Below are positions 1 through 9,811 of a stretch of 57,675 nt of DNA, one piece after another (the first letter of the stretch is position 1; each line of letters opens with the position of its first letter). The stretch comes from Streptomyces sp. NRRL S-118 (GTDB lineage: Bacteria > Actinomycetota > Actinomycetes > Streptomycetales > Streptomycetaceae): assembly GCF_000716335.1 (NCBI RefSeq), contig NZ_KL591008.1, forward strand, positions 360,315-417,989, read 5' to 3'. Position numbers and translations under genes: made by a program. The notes under the pieces are model-generated. The model did no database searches, had not been told where the DNA came from, and saw nothing but the letters and a program-made list of their open reading frames with translations.

Positions 1-36
1 GTCAAGGGGTCGCAGGTTCAAATCCTGTCGTCCCGA
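1..36 (+). tRNA. 3' part of tRNA-Pro (cut by window edge)
   Basis: The first bases hold the 3' anticodon-stem strand, a T-arm containing GGTTCAAATCC, and an acceptor strand ending CCCGA. This matches the remembered 3' end of actinobacterial tRNA-Pro (probably GGG anticodon), but the anticodon lies outside the window. CCA is not encoded, as is usual in Streptomyces. tRNA 3' ends are common integration sites, so this edge could border an island; no integrase is visible here. Confidence 0.75.
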
Positions 37-136
37 CTTGCGGAGTAGCAGGTCGGAGGTCATTTCCGGTTGGCCGGAAGTGGCCTCTTGGTCGTTCCGG
101 GGAACCAGATGGGGACCGAGCACCATGGGGCGGTCA

Positions 137-171
137 GGTAACGCACCTTGACTCGGGCAAGGTGCGTTACC
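137..171. terminator. Strong hairpin downstream of the tRNA
   Basis: A perfect 14-bp inverted repeat (GGTAACGCACCTTG at 137-150 and its complement at 158-171) flanks a 7-base loop. No T-run follows, which is usual for Streptomyces terminators. A smaller repeat (TTCCGG-N4-CCGGAA, 64-79) lies nearer the tRNA. Likely a tRNA transcript terminator; it could also be an inverted repeat of a lost mobile element. Confidence 0.55.
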
Positions 172-650
172 GGGGCGATGGTCAAACGTTCCGGCCTGCG
201 CAAACGATGCCCTTGATACCGCGTCCCGGCCGACAGCGCACAACTGGCTGCGGCGATCGGGGTCGGCGGACTCCTCCATCTGTTCCACCGGCGGCGCGGG
301 CCGTGCCGCCGCCGGGCACCCCGAGCGACATCCCGCGACCCACCACCGCACGCACGGGGTCCTCCAGAAGGGTGCCGCAAACACCCTGGTCGCGCTGAAG
401 GCGATGCCGACGCCTTGCGACAACTCCTGGGGTGGGTCGAAGAGATCGCGCATCCGGCCGCAGAACAGTAGGAAGCAGCCGAATTCATCCGTCCCCCTTC
501 CGTGCCCGCAGGTTCGCCGAGTCGGTCCCTGCGGGCAGGTGGGCGATTCGATGTCATATGTGCTTGATGTTGCTTTATGTGGTCTTTAGTGTTTGCCGGG
601 AGGGAAACGCTGCGAGGTCCGAGTCCCGTGCCACCGTCCGGAAGCGAGGT
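172..650. other. Gene-free stretch with probable importer promoter
   Basis: No reading frame here has convincing codon bias, a ribosome-binding site and a recognisable family together. Short frames between about 160 and 590 look like chance frames or decayed coding sequence. The relatively AT-rich segment at about 545-600 is the likely promoter region of the ABC importer operon that follows. Confidence 0.4.
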
Positions 651-1970
651 GTGGAGCGCGTGCACGCGAGGTGCGGCTGCCGGCCGGTTTCGGATCGGAA
701 GGGACGTCCCGGAGGGACGCGAGGGCTGCGGGCGTTCGCCGTACTGCTGTTGCTGACGTCGGTGCTCGCCGCCTGTGGCAGTGACGAGGGCTCCGGCAGG
801 CCCACCCTCAACTGGTACAACTTCCCCGACGACTCCGGTGCGCTCCAGAAGGCGGCCGACCGGTGCAGCCAGGCGTCGGGCGGCCGCTACAGGATCAGCT
901 ACAACAAGCTCCCGCGTGCCGCGGACGGCCAGCGCCAGCAGCTTGTCCGCAGACTCGCCGCCGAGGACGACTCGCTCGACATCCTGGGCCTGGACGTCAC
1001 CTGGGCGGCGGAGTTCGCCGAGGCACGCTGGATCCGGGAATGGACGGGGGCGGCGAAGCGGCAGGCCGTCGAGGGCACCCTGCGCGTACCGCTGCAGACC
1101 TCGACCTGGAAAGGCAAGCTGTACGCCGTCCCGTACAACACCAACACCCAGCTCCTGTGGTACCGCAAGGACCTGGTGCCCACCCCACCCAGGACCTGGG
1201 CCGAGATGCTGGACATGGCCGGCGCCCTCGCCCGTCAGGACAAACCGCACTTCGTGGAGATCCAGGGTGCCCAGTACGAGGGCCTGACCGTCTGGTTCAA
1301 CACGCTGATCAACAGTGCGGGCGGCTCCATCCTCAACGCGAGCGCGACCGGGCCTTCCCTCGGGCCTCCCGCTGTTCGGGCCGCTGCGATCATGCGTGAT
1401 CTGGCGGAATCCCCGGCTGCGGACCCCTCCCTGCCCAACCAGATGGAGGACCAGAACCGCCTCGCCATGGAGTCGGGGGTGGCGGCGTTCGAGCTCAACT
1501 ACCCGTTCGTCTATCCCTCGATGAAGGCGAACAACCCCGAGCTTTTCAAGAACTTCCGCTGGGCGCCGTACCCCCGGGTCGACGTGAACCGCCCCGCACG
1601 GCCCACCATCGGCGGCATCGACCTGGCTGTGAGCGCCTACTCGCGCCACCCCGACCTGGCCTTCGAGGCGGCGCTGTGCCTGCGCAACCGGGAGAACCAG
1701 CTCATCGCCGCGCTCGAGGGCGGTCTGCCGCCCACCCTGCGCGCCCTGTACGACGAGCCCGCGTTCATGAAGGAGTACCCCTTCTCCGGGGAGGTGCTGG
1801 CCGCCCTGGAATCGGCGAGCGTGCGCCCGCTCACTCCGGCCTACCAGAACGTGTCGATCGCGGTCTCCCACACGCTGTCTCCGCCGTCCGGGATCGAACC
1901 GGAGAGCTCCGTCGACACCATCAGGGACCAGATCGACGATGCCCTGCGATCCGAGGGTGTGATCCCGTGA
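651..1970 (+). CDS. Sugar ABC transporter substrate-binding lipoprotein
   Basis: Extracellular solute-binding protein (family 1) of a carbohydrate importer, anchored to the outer face of the membrane. From the GTG start there is a basic N-region, a hydrophobic stretch and a lipobox ending LAAC, with the lipid-attachment Cys at about residue 43. The mature part has typical motifs such as YNTNTQLLWYRKDL and an IGGIDLAVS segment near the C-terminus. The length (about 439 aa) suits the family. The closest type I recall is the trehalose/maltose LpqY/ThuE group, but the sugar is not certain. GTG at 660 is an alternative start. First gene of a four-gene importer operon with two permeases and an ATPase. 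Confidence 0.85.
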   Translation: MERVHARCGCRPVSDRKGRPGGTRGLRAFAVLLLLTSVLAACGSDEGSGRPTLNWYNFPDDSGALQKAADRCSQASGGRYRISYNKLPRAADGQRQQLVRRLAAEDDSLDILGLDVTWAAEFAEARWIREWTGAAKRQAVEGTLRVPLQTSTWKGKLYAVPYNTNTQLLWYRKDLVPTPPRTWAEMLDMAGALARQDKPHFVEIQGAQYEGLTVWFNTLINSAGGSILNASATGPSLGPPAVRAAAIMRDLAESPAADPSLPNQMEDQNRLAMESGVAAFELNYPFVYPSMKANNPELFKNFRWAPYPRVDVNRPARPTIGGIDLAVSAYSRHPDLAFEAALCLRNRENQLIAALEGGLPPTLRALYDEPAFMKEYPFSGEVLAALESASVRPLTPAYQNVSIAVSHTLSPPSGIEPESSVDTIRDQIDDALRSEGVIP

Positions 1971-2040
1971 ACCACCTCCTCCCGCACCACTCCGTCAGCC
2001 GGCGCCGCAGCGCGCGGGCCTCGTCCTCGGACGGCTCGAG

Positions 2041-3000
2041 ATGAGCACGCGGGCGCAACCGGCCGGAACCCCGCCGCCCCCCGAGGCGGAGACGGAGCAG
2101 ACGGGGCCGGACCGGGCGGCACTCTCGGCGGGAGCCAGGCAGGAGCGGCGGCTCGGCTGGCTGCTCTGCGCGCCTGCGGTCGTCGTCATGATCGCCGTGA
2201 CCGCCTACCCCATCGGGTACGCCGTCTATCTGTCCCTCCAGCGGTACGACCTGCGCTTTCCCGGACAGGCGGAGTTCGTGGGCCTGAGCAACTACGGGGC
2301 GGTGCTGTCCTCCCCGTTCTGGTGGGACGCCTTCTGGGTCACGCTGTTCATCACCGCCGTGTCCGTGACGATCGAACTGGTCCTCGGAATGGGGCTCGCC
2401 CTGGTCATGCACCGCACGATCTTCTGGCGCGGCGTCGTCCGCACGTCGGTCCTCATTCCGTATGGGATCGTCACCGTGGTCGCCGCCTTCTCCTGGCAGT
2501 ACGCCTGGACCCCGGAGCTCGGATACCTCGCCGAGTTGTTGCCCAGCGGGGAGGCCCCGCTGACCGAGCAGTGGCCCGCCCTCTGGCTGATCATCCTCGC
2601 CGAGGTGTGGAAGACGACGCCGTTCATGGCCCTGCTGCTGCTCGCGGGCCTCGCGCTGGTCCCCGAGGAGACCCTGAAGGCGGCCATGGTGGACGGTGCC
2701 ACCGCCTGGCAGCGCTTCACCAAGATCATGGTTCCGCTGATGAAGCCGGCCATCCTGGTGGCGCTGCTCTTCCGCACACTGGATGCGTTCCGGATCTTCG
2801 ACAACATCTACGTCCTGACCGCGGGCGCCCAGGGGACCGGCTCTCTGTCGATCCTCGGGTACGACAACCTGTTCACCGCGCTGAACCTGGGCATCGGGTC
2901 GGCGATCTCGGTCCTGATCTTCATCTGTGTCGGGATCATCGCCTTCACCTTCGTCAAGCTGTTCGGCACCGCCGCACCCGGCGCGGAGGTGAAGCGCTGA
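2041..3000 (+). CDS. Sugar ABC transporter permease 1 (MalF/SugA type)
   Basis: Inner-membrane subunit of the importer (319 aa). A charged cytoplasmic N-terminus of about 35 residues precedes six predicted membrane segments. The permease EAA-loop motif appears as [14 protein letters not shown] followed by MVPLM, which contacts the ATPase. The stop overlaps the start of the second permease by one base (TGATG), indicating translational coupling. The gene starts 70 bp after the binding-protein gene. Substrate inferred only from operon type: an oligosaccharide such as trehalose or maltodextrin. Confidence 0.9.
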   Translation: MSTRAQPAGTPPPPEAETEQTGPDRAALSAGARQERRLGWLLCAPAVVVMIAVTAYPIGYAVYLSLQRYDLRFPGQAEFVGLSNYGAVLSSPFWWDAFWVTLFITAVSVTIELVLGMGLALVMHRTIFWRGVVRTSVLIPYGIVTVVAAFSWQYAWTPELGYLAELLPSGEAPLTEQWPALWLIILAEVWKTTPFMALLLLAGLALVPEETLKAAMVDGATAWQRFTKIMVPLMKPAILVALLFRTLDAFRIFDNIYVLTAGAQGTGSLSILGYDNLFTALNLGIGSAISVLIFICVGIIAFTFVKLFGTAAPGAEVKR

Positions 3001-3833
3001 TGGCCGCGGTGGGAAGGACGCACGCCGCCCGATGGGGTGTCATGAACGTCGTGGTGGTGCTGTACGCCCTGTTCCCTGTGTGGTGGATCGCCGCGCTGTC
3101 GTTCAAGGACCCCACCACCCTGACGGACGGCAACTACATCCCCACGGACTGGACCTGGGAGAACTACCGGGGCATCTTCGAGACCGCCGAGTTCACCCGT
3201 GCGCTGATCAACTCGATCGGTATCGCCCTGATCGCCACGGTGATCGCGGTGGCGCTGGGCACCATGGCCGCCTATGCGGTGGCCAGGCTGCGCTTCCCCG
3301 GCAAGCGGGTGCTGATCGGCATGTCGCTGTTGATCGCCATGTTCCCGCCGATCTCCCTGGTGTCACCGCTGTTCGACATCGAGCGGATCCTCGGGATCTT
3401 CGACACCTGGGTCGGGCTGATCATCCCGTACATGACCTTCTCGCTGCCGCTGGCGATCTACACCCTGTCGGCGTTCTTCCGGGAGATCCCCTGGGATCTG
3501 GAGAAGGCAGCCAAGGTCGACGGGGCGACGCCCGCGCAGGCCTTCCGGATGGTCATCGTGCCGCTGGCCGCGCCGGGCGTGTTCACCACGGCCATTCTCG
3601 TGTTCATCTTCTGCTGGAACGACTTCCTGTTCGCGATCTCGCTGACTTCCACCGAGTCCGCGCGCACGGTGCCCGCCGCGATCGCGTTCTTCACCGGGAG
3701 CTCCCAGTTCCAGCAGCCCACAGGGTCGATCGCCGCCGCTGCTGTGGTCATCACCATCCCGATCATCGTGTTCGTCCTGTTCTTCCAGAGGCGGATCGTC
3801 GCCGGACTGACCTCCGGGGCAGTCAAGGGGTGA
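3000..3833 (+). CDS. Sugar ABC transporter permease 2 (MalG/SugB type)
   Basis: Second membrane subunit (277 aa), starting on the ATG that overlaps the upstream stop codon. It has about six hydrophobic segments and the EAA loop [15 protein letters not shown] followed by [20 protein letters not shown] segment near the C-terminal third is typical of MalG-type permeases. It pairs with the preceding permease to form the channel of the importer. Confidence 0.9.
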   Translation: MAAVGRTHAARWGVMNVVVVLYALFPVWWIAALSFKDPTTLTDGNYIPTDWTWENYRGIFETAEFTRALINSIGIALIATVIAVALGTMAAYAVARLRFPGKRVLIGMSLLIAMFPPISLVSPLFDIERILGIFDTWVGLIIPYMTFSLPLAIYTLSAFFREIPWDLEKAAKVDGATPAQAFRMVIVPLAAPGVFTTAILVFIFCWNDFLFAISLTSTESARTVPAAIAFFTGSSQFQQPTGSIAAAAVVITIPIIVFVLFFQRRIVAGLTSGAVKG

Positions 3834-3923
3834 ACGGGCCGACCGCGGCGGACAGGCCACCGGTCCGAGACACCGACCGCAGTACCCGGACCCGGAAGGC
3901 ATGAAGGCAAGGAGGCACCATCC

Positions 3924-5111
3924 ATGGCCGAGATCATCCTTGAGGGAGTCACCAAGCGCTTTCCCGACGGGGCCCTCGCCGTGAAGGACGTGGACCTCGA
4001 GATCGCCGACGGCGAGTTCGTGATCCTGGTCGGTCCGTCGGGATGCGGCAAGTCCACCACCCTGAACATGATCGCCGGACTTGAGGACATCACCGAGGGC
4101 ACCCTGCGCATCGGAGGGCGAGTCGTCAATGACCTGGCTCCCAAGGAACGCGACGTCGCCATGGTGTTCCAGAGCTATGCCCTGTACCCGCACATGAACG
4201 TCCGGGAGAACATGGGCTTCCCGCTGCGCCTGGCCAAGATGGACAAGGACACGATCAACGCCAAGGTGACGGAAGCCGCCCGGATCCTTGACCTGACCGA
4301 GCACCTGGACCGCAGGCCCGCCAACCTCTCGGGCGGTCAGCGCCAGCGGGTGGCCATGGGGCGGGCGATCGTCCGTGACCCCAAGGCGTTCCTGATGGAC
4401 GAGCCGCTGTCCAACCTGGACGCCAAACTCCGGGTACAGATGCGCACTCAGATCTCCCGGCTGCAGCGGCGTCTCGGCACGACCACCGTGTACGTCACCC
4501 ACGACCAGACCGAGGCGATGACGCTCGGCGACCGGGTCGTGGTCATGAGACAGGGCCTGGTCCAGCAGATCGGCACACCTGCCGAGCTGTACGACCTGCC
4601 GCGCAACATCTTCGTCGCGGGCTTCATCGGCTCCCCGGCGATGAACTTCCTGAACGCCACTTCGGCGGGCGGTGCCCTGCGCTCGTCCCTGGGCGACCTG
4701 CCCCTCGACGATCGTACGAGGCAGGCGCTGGAACGGCAGAACGCTCCCCGCGAGGTCATCGTCGGGCTGCGACCGGAGGCATTCGAGGACGTGGCCCTGT
4801 CGCACGGCCGGGACCGGACGGGCCCGGTCTTCACCGCCACCGTGGAGGTACTGGAGTCGCTGGGATCCGATGTGTATGTCTACTTCACCGCGGAGGGCGG
4901 GCCCGCGACGACCACCGAACTGGAGGAGCTCGCCAAGGACTCCGGCCTGCGAGACACCGGCGCCGACACCCATCACATCGTGGCCCGCCTGGACGCCGCC
5001 ACGCGTGCCCGCGAGGGCGAACCGGTGGAGCTGCGGGTCGACATGGCCAAGGCGCACGTTTTCGACCCGGCGACCGGAGCGAACCTCACGCATCCGGCGA
5101 GGGCCGAGTGA
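3924..5111 (+). CDS. Sugar ABC importer ATPase (SugC/MsiK/UgpC type)
   Basis: Cytoplasmic ATPase of 395 aa energising the importer. Walker A GPSGCGKSTT is at about residues 37-46, the signature LSGGQRQRVAMGRAIV at about 134, Walker B AFLMDEPLSNLD follows, then the H-loop VTHDQTEAMTLGDR. The C-terminal 150 residues are a TOBE/MalK-like regulatory region. Many Streptomyces sugar importers share one MsiK ATPase encoded elsewhere; here the operon has its own, as in trehalose SugABC/ThuFGK systems. No obvious terminator follows. Confidence 0.9.
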   Translation: MAEIILEGVTKRFPDGALAVKDVDLEIADGEFVILVGPSGCGKSTTLNMIAGLEDITEGTLRIGGRVVNDLAPKERDVAMVFQSYALYPHMNVRENMGFPLRLAKMDKDTINAKVTEAARILDLTEHLDRRPANLSGGQRQRVAMGRAIVRDPKAFLMDEPLSNLDAKLRVQMRTQISRLQRRLGTTTVYVTHDQTEAMTLGDRVVVMRQGLVQQIGTPAELYDLPRNIFVAGFIGSPAMNFLNATSAGGALRSSLGDLPLDDRTRQALERQNAPREVIVGLRPEAFEDVALSHGRDRTGPVFTATVEVLESLGSDVYVYFTAEGGPATTTELEELAKDSGLRDTGADTHHIVARLDAATRAREGEPVELRVDMAKAHVFDPATGANLTHPARAE

Positions 5112-5318
5112 CGATGCGCCGCCCAGGACACGATCCGCGTCCATGTACCGGCGACTCAGGAGACGGCTGGTCCGTGTCGCCGGTTGCGGCGGGCGGTCGG
5201 CGGCCCGTGCGGCAGATTCGTCCCCACCTGTGCCGAGGGAAGTCGCGGGCCGGCTGCGGTGTCAGTGCGCTGAGCTATCCTTCCCGCCACCGCACACCGA
5301 CTGTAGGGACCACGAGAA

Positions 5319-6827
5319 TTGTCCGGCCTGTCTGCCTTCCCCCTGCCCTTCCAAGCCTCCCGTTCCCTGTCGTTCGCGACACCCCGAACGCTGCGGGAAC
5401 GGCAGATGATGCAGTGCAGCGCGCACATCCGGGCGAAGCCGGGGTGGTTCGACAAGATGCACGATGCGGACATCGTCGCCAGGTGGAAGCAGGAAGCGGT
5501 CGCCCAGGGCCTCACCGAAGCGCAGGTCCGGTACGTGCTTGCCGAACTCGAGCACTACGCGGCGCTGCGGGACGGACGAACCGGCATCGAGGTGTCCGCC
5601 GTCGACGGGGTGTGGCAGTCGGACACACTGATCGACGACAAGCTCGCATCCCGCCTGCGCGAGGCGGTGCGGGTTCTGGAAGAGGTCCCCGAAGCGGACC
5701 GGGACTGGCACCCCGGATCCGGCGGGCAGGTACTGGACCTGGTCCACCCCTCACTGTTCTGCCTGGTGAGAGGCGTGAGCGGCGCGCCCGAGCGGGCTTG
5801 GCAGAACCCGACGGACCGCTACTCGACGTACGAGTTCTCGGAGAAGTTCCAGTGGCTGCCCACGGACGTCGACGTCAGTGACGACGGCGATGTCGCCTTC
5901 CGTTCGTACGTGAACAACGTCCACCCCGAGACCCATCACGAACTGGCCGCCGTCCTCCCGGACTTGTTCGCGCGCATGCGCCCGCTGCTGGAGAACGTGC
6001 TCACCGATCTGCGCCATCCGCGTCCCCTGCGGATCGAGGCGGATCCCTACGGGTGGTACGACTCGGAACCGGAGTTTCCGGACAAGTCCTCGTACAGTGA
6101 TGCTGCGGCCTACGCGGAAGCCCTGCGTGCATGGGAGGAGGCCCAGGACGACTGGTGGGAGAACCGCCGCCCGGTCGTCCCGGACGCCCCGGACTTCACC
6201 CCGCCCGAGGTGCCCGACGCATCCTCCCGGGTGGACCTGCGCGGCCGTCGTCTTCAGGTCATCGTCAAGCTCGCCACGGTTCACCTGACCCCGGACAAGC
6301 CCGAGTACCCAGGCGGTTCCTGGCATGTCGAGGGGATGCTGAACGAGCGGATCGTCTCGACCGGCATCTACTACTGGGACAGCGAGAACATCACCGAGAG
6401 CCGGCTGAGCTTCCGGGCGGCGCTCGACGACCCGCACTACGAACAGAACGACGACAACGGTCTGCGTGAGGTCTACGGCCTGGAGGACGAAGACGCACTG
6501 AACCAGATGCTGGGGTCGGCGTCGACGCCGGCGGGTCGCTGCCTGGCGTTCCCGAACATCCTGCAGCACCGGGTCGGCTCATTCCGCCTCGTGGACCCCA
6601 CCCGCCCGGGACACCGCAAGATTCTTGCCTTCTTCCTGGTGGACCCGTCGGAGAAGATCGTCTCGACGTCCGATGTGCCACCGCAGCAACCATGGTCCGC
6701 CACCTCCACCATGACGCTCGAACAGGCCAAGGACTACCGCGAACAACTCATGCGGGAACGCAAGTTCTTCGTGGACGAACACAACGAGCAGCTCTATGAG
6801 CGGGAGTTCTCCCTCTGCGAGCACTGA
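5319..6827 (+). CDS. DUF4246 family protein (possible Fe/2OG-type oxygenase)
   Basis: A 502-aa soluble protein matching the DUF4246 pattern: N-terminal FPLPF and RTLRERQMMQ, then KPGWFDKMHDADIVARW. The core includes SWHVEGMLNERIVSTGIYYWDS and later FPNILQHRV. The His/Glu and distal His resemble the double-stranded beta-helix metal sites of Fe(II)/2-oxoglutarate enzymes; that reading is inference. The start is TTG at 5319; ATG at 5406 would remove conserved N-terminal residues. Function unknown in the family. Its stop overlaps the in-frame beginning of a VOC remnant. Confidence 0.75.
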   Translation: MSGLSAFPLPFQASRSLSFATPRTLRERQMMQCSAHIRAKPGWFDKMHDADIVARWKQEAVAQGLTEAQVRYVLAELEHYAALRDGRTGIEVSAVDGVWQSDTLIDDKLASRLREAVRVLEEVPEADRDWHPGSGGQVLDLVHPSLFCLVRGVSGAPERAWQNPTDRYSTYEFSEKFQWLPTDVDVSDDGDVAFRSYVNNVHPETHHELAAVLPDLFARMRPLLENVLTDLRHPRPLRIEADPYGWYDSEPEFPDKSSYSDAAAYAEALRAWEEAQDDWWENRRPVVPDAPDFTPPEVPDASSRVDLRGRRLQVIVKLATVHLTPDKPEYPGGSWHVEGMLNERIVSTGIYYWDSENITESRLSFRAALDDPHYEQNDDNGLREVYGLEDEDALNQMLGSASTPAGRCLAFPNILQHRVGSFRLVDPTRPGHRKILAFFLVDPSEKIVSTSDVPPQQPWSATSTMTLEQAKDYREQLMRERKFFVDEHNEQLYEREFSLCEH

Positions 6828-7009
6828 ACCTCGACGTGCGGGTCGGCACCGGACTCGTGGGTGAGGAGCGCTTGGCCGTCCTGGAGGCCGAGTGCGCACG
6901 GCCGGTCGCGCTCGGCGCGGTACGCGTGCGACTCATGCCCGCCGACGACGAGAACGAGTCCTGCATCGCGATGCAGGACGTCGAGGGCAACGAGTTCCGT
7001 CTCGACTGA
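6824..7009 (+). pseudogene. 3' remnant of a VOC/glyoxalase-like gene
   Basis: A frame overlapping the DUF4246 stop encodes about 60 residues ending MQDVEGNEFRLD and then stops. That tail, with an upstream helix ending VALGAVRVR, is the usual C-terminus of glyoxalase/bleomycin-resistance (VOC) proteins. No start codon, ribosome site or N-terminal half is present, so this is a truncated remnant left when the DUF4246 gene was joined at this point, or the reverse. Confidence 0.6.
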
Positions 7010-7022
7010 GCATCCTCCGACA

Positions 7023-7058
7023 CAGGGGCCGTTCCGGAGCGATCCGGAACGGCCCCTG
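7023..7058. terminator. Bidirectional terminator hairpin
   Basis: A perfect 15-bp stem (CAGGGGCCGTTCCGG at 7023-7037 paired with 7044-7058) with a 6-base loop lies between the rightward DUF4246/VOC remnant and the leftward MMPL gene. Its position between convergent transcripts and its stability support termination in both directions. Confidence 0.8.
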
Positions 7059-7070
7059 ATCATCAACAGG

Positions 7071-9311
7071 TCAGCCCACGAAGTGCTTCTCCCGTGACGT
7101 GAGCCCCGGCGACGTTCCGTGAGGCTTCGCAAGGGTGTCGCCCTCCACGTCGATGGCCGGCAGGAGCCGGTCGAGCCAGCCGGGCAGCCACCAGGCGGAC
7201 CTGCCGAGGAGGGCGAACAGGGCCGGCACGATGGCCATACGGACGATGAAGGCGTCGAAGAGGACGGCGGCGGCGAGGCCGAAGCCGATCATCTTGACGA
7301 AGTCGTTGTCCTCCATGACGAAGCCGGAGAAGACGCTGGCCATGATGATCGCGGCGGCGCCGACGACCCGGCCGCCGTACCGGAACCCGGCGACGACCGC
7401 CTCGCCGGGGCGGGCGCCGTGGGCGTACGCCTCTCGCATCCGGGAGACCAGGAAGACCTCGTAGTCCATCGCGAGGCCGAAGACCACACCGATCATGAAG
7501 ATCGGCAGGGTGCTCATGACCGGGCCGGGATGGTCGACGCCGAGGAGACCGGCCAGCCAGCCCCACTGGAAGACGGCCACGACCGCCCCGAGGGCCGCGG
7601 TCACCGAAAGGAGGAAGCCCAGGGCGGCCTTGAGGGGGACGAGCACCGACCGGAAGACCAGCATGAGCAGGAGGAAGGCCAGGCCGACGACCAGACCGAG
7701 GTAGGGGAGCAGAGCGTCGTCGAGCGTCCGGGAGAAGTCGATGAACATCGCGGTCTGGCCGGCGACCATGATCTCCGTGGCACCCGTCCGGGACTCGAGA
7801 CCGTCCGCCAGGTCGCGCAGCGAGCGCACCAGGTCCTCGGTCCTGCTGTCGGTGGGTCCGGTGTCGGGGACGACGCCGACGAGGGCGGTGTCACCGGCCG
7901 GGTTGGCGGTCACGGGGGAGACGGCCGCGACTCCCGGGACCTGTTCCAGAGCCGTCCGCACCTGCTCCGCCGCCGTCCGCGCGCCCTTCGCCTCGACGGT
8001 GATCGTCAGCGGCCCGTTGAAGCCGGGACCGAAGGAGTCCGACAGCATGTCGTACGCCTTGCGCTGGGTGGTGTGCGGGGCCATGGTCCCCTCGCCGGGC
8101 AGGCCCAGTTCGAGGCTCGCGGCGGGCAGGGCGAGGGCCCCGAGGCCCAGCACGCCGAGCACCAGGACGGCGACGGGCCGGCGCAGCACGAGTCCGGCCC
8201 AGCGGGCCCCGAGGCCGGGCTTCCCGCGCGCCGCGCGCTCGTCGGCCTTGCGCTGCTGACGCTGCGACAGCGGCTTGCCGGTGTACCGCTTGCGGTCCCG
8301 GCGGGCGAGGACCCTCACGGGGGCGAAGCCCAGCAGCGCGGGCACGAAGGTGATCGCGACGAGCACGGCGACGGCGACGGTGCCGGCGGCGGCGAGGCCC
8401 ATCTTGGTGAGCATCGGGACGTTCACCACCGCGAGCCCGGCCAGGGCGATGATCACGGTGAGCCCGGCGAAGACCACGGCCGAGCCCGCGGTGCCCACGG
8501 CGCGGGCGGCGGCGTCCGCGCGTTCGCGCCCCTCGGCCATCTCGGAGCGGTAGCGGGAGACGATGAACAGCGCGTAGTCGATCCCGACGGCGAGGCCGAT
8601 CATCATCGCGAGCGTCGAGGTCGTGGACGACAGGCCGAGGGTGCTGCCGAGTGCGGTGACGGCGCTGATGCCGATGCCGACGCCGATCAAGGCCGTCAGC
8701 AGGGACATGCCGGCGGCGACCAGCGAGCCGAAGGTGAGCAGCAGAACGACGGCGGAGACGAGGATGCCGAGCTTCTCTCCCGTACCGTTCATCCCCTGGT
8801 CGATCGCGACGGCGTCACCGCCCGCCTCGATGACGAGACCCGTGTCCCGGGCCCGCTCCATGGCCCGGTTCAGACCGTCGTGCGCCGCCGCGGTGAGTTC
8901 GGTGGCCTTCGCCTCGTACGTGACGTAGGCGTACGCGGTCGTACGGTCGCCGCTGACGGTGTCCGCCGTGAACGGGTCGGCCACAGCCGCCACTTGCGGC
9001 GCCGTGGACAGGGCGGCGACGAGCGCCGCGACCTGCGCCTTGCGGCCGGGGGAGGTGATCTGCTCGGTGCCGGGGGCGCGGATGACGACGCGGGCGGTGG
9101 CGCCGTCCGCGCGGGCGTCGGGGAACTTCTCCTGGAGGAGGTCGAACGCCTTCTGCGACTCCGTACCCGGCATGGAGAACGTGTCGGCGGGAGGGGCCGG
9201 GGCCGTGGAGGCCGCGAAGCCCGCACCGACGAGGGCCAGGAGCCACAGGAGGACGACCAGGCCCCGCCGTCGGAAGGCGAAGCGGCCGAGGCCGGAAAGG
9301 AAGGTTGCCAC
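7071..9311 (-). CDS. MMPL/RND-family transporter
   Basis: Membrane protein of 746 aa with the duplicated MMPL layout: an N-terminal membrane helix, a first extracytoplasmic domain (about residues 35-170), a block of membrane helices (about 175-345), a second membrane anchor and extracytoplasmic domain, then a second helix block. Landmarks are GLAVGIDYALFIVSRYR and its C-terminal counterpart GLAMDYEVFLVSRMRE. Such proteins export lipids, antibiotics or other hydrophobic compounds using the proton gradient. GTG start (9311) gives an MATFLSGLGRFAFRRRG-like N-terminus. Substrate unknown; the ferredoxin/P450 pair upstream is transcribed the same way but 500 bp away. Confidence 0.88.
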   Translation of the reverse strand: MATFLSGLGRFAFRRRGLVVLLWLLALVGAGFAASTAPAPPADTFSMPGTESQKAFDLLQEKFPDARADGATARVVIRAPGTEQITSPGRKAQVAALVAALSTAPQVAAVADPFTADTVSGDRTTAYAYVTYEAKATELTAAAHDGLNRAMERARDTGLVIEAGGDAVAIDQGMNGTGEKLGILVSAVVLLLTFGSLVAAGMSLLTALIGVGIGISAVTALGSTLGLSSTTSTLAMMIGLAVGIDYALFIVSRYRSEMAEGRERADAAARAVGTAGSAVVFAGLTVIIALAGLAVVNVPMLTKMGLAAAGTVAVAVLVAITFVPALLGFAPVRVLARRDRKRYTGKPLSQRQQRKADERAARGKPGLGARWAGLVLRRPVAVLVLGVLGLGALALPAASLELGLPGEGTMAPHTTQRKAYDMLSDSFGPGFNGPLTITVEAKGARTAAEQVRTALEQVPGVAAVSPVTANPAGDTALVGVVPDTGPTDSRTEDLVRSLRDLADGLESRTGATEIMVAGQTAMFIDFSRTLDDALLPYLGLVVGLAFLLLMLVFRSVLVPLKAALGFLLSVTAALGAVVAVFQWGWLAGLLGVDHPGPVMSTLPIFMIGVVFGLAMDYEVFLVSRMREAYAHGARPGEAVVAGFRYGGRVVGAAAIIMASVFSGFVMEDNDFVKMIGFGLAAAVLFDAFIVRMAIVPALFALLGRSAWWLPGWLDRLLPAIDVEGDTLAKPHGTSPGLTSREKHFVG

Positions 9312-9811
9312 AGTGGTGGAGTCCTGTCGGGTAGGAGTGGACGTTGTCGGGTGTGGGGTGCGCGGGCAGCGCCCTCGTCCCGGCGGCGCGCAGGAGGTGC
9401 CGCCGGTGCGGGTGTCCTGAGAGGGGGTGTCCGTCGGGCTCCTGAACGCCGGGGCAGCAGGGCGGACCCGGCGTCGGGGGAGCCGCGAGGGCGGCGGTGC
9501 GCAGGAGGTGCCGCGAGGGGAGCCGCATCCGCCGAGGGTGGCTACCGCCCCGGTGGCGGGGAGGTGATGTCTCCCCGGATGCGGCTCGACGGCGGGGGAG
9601 GTGCCCGGGTGACCGAGTGCGCCTTGGGGGTACCCCCGGACGGCCTGCCGGCGGGCGGCGGGGACCCGGGCAACGGGGTCCCGGGCGCCGAGTCGAGCGG
9701 CGACGGGGCGACGCGCCCGGCGCGTGCGGTCCCCTGCGACCGGGCCCCGCGGATGCGGTCCGAGGCCGGACGGCGCCTGCGTCGCGTTGATGTGGCGACG
9801 AGGCGGCGTGG
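9312..9811. other. Gene-free stretch with a foldable RNA segment
   Basis: No supported gene. GAGCCGCATCC (9520-9530) pairs perfectly with 9577-9587 and encloses a GGGGAG/CTCCCC hairpin (9558-9563 with 9571-9576) plus a second GC-rich arm, so the transcript could form a branched structure. A short repeat (GCAGGAGGTGCCGC) occurs at about 9388 and 9500. It may be the leader of the MMPL gene, a terminator of the ferredoxin gene, or simply GC-rich spacer. Confidence 0.35.

Noticed and set aside
60..1871. Leftward 603-codon frame across the binding-protein gene
   Set aside because: It overlaps the clear lipoprotein gene on the opposite strand, with no family motif.
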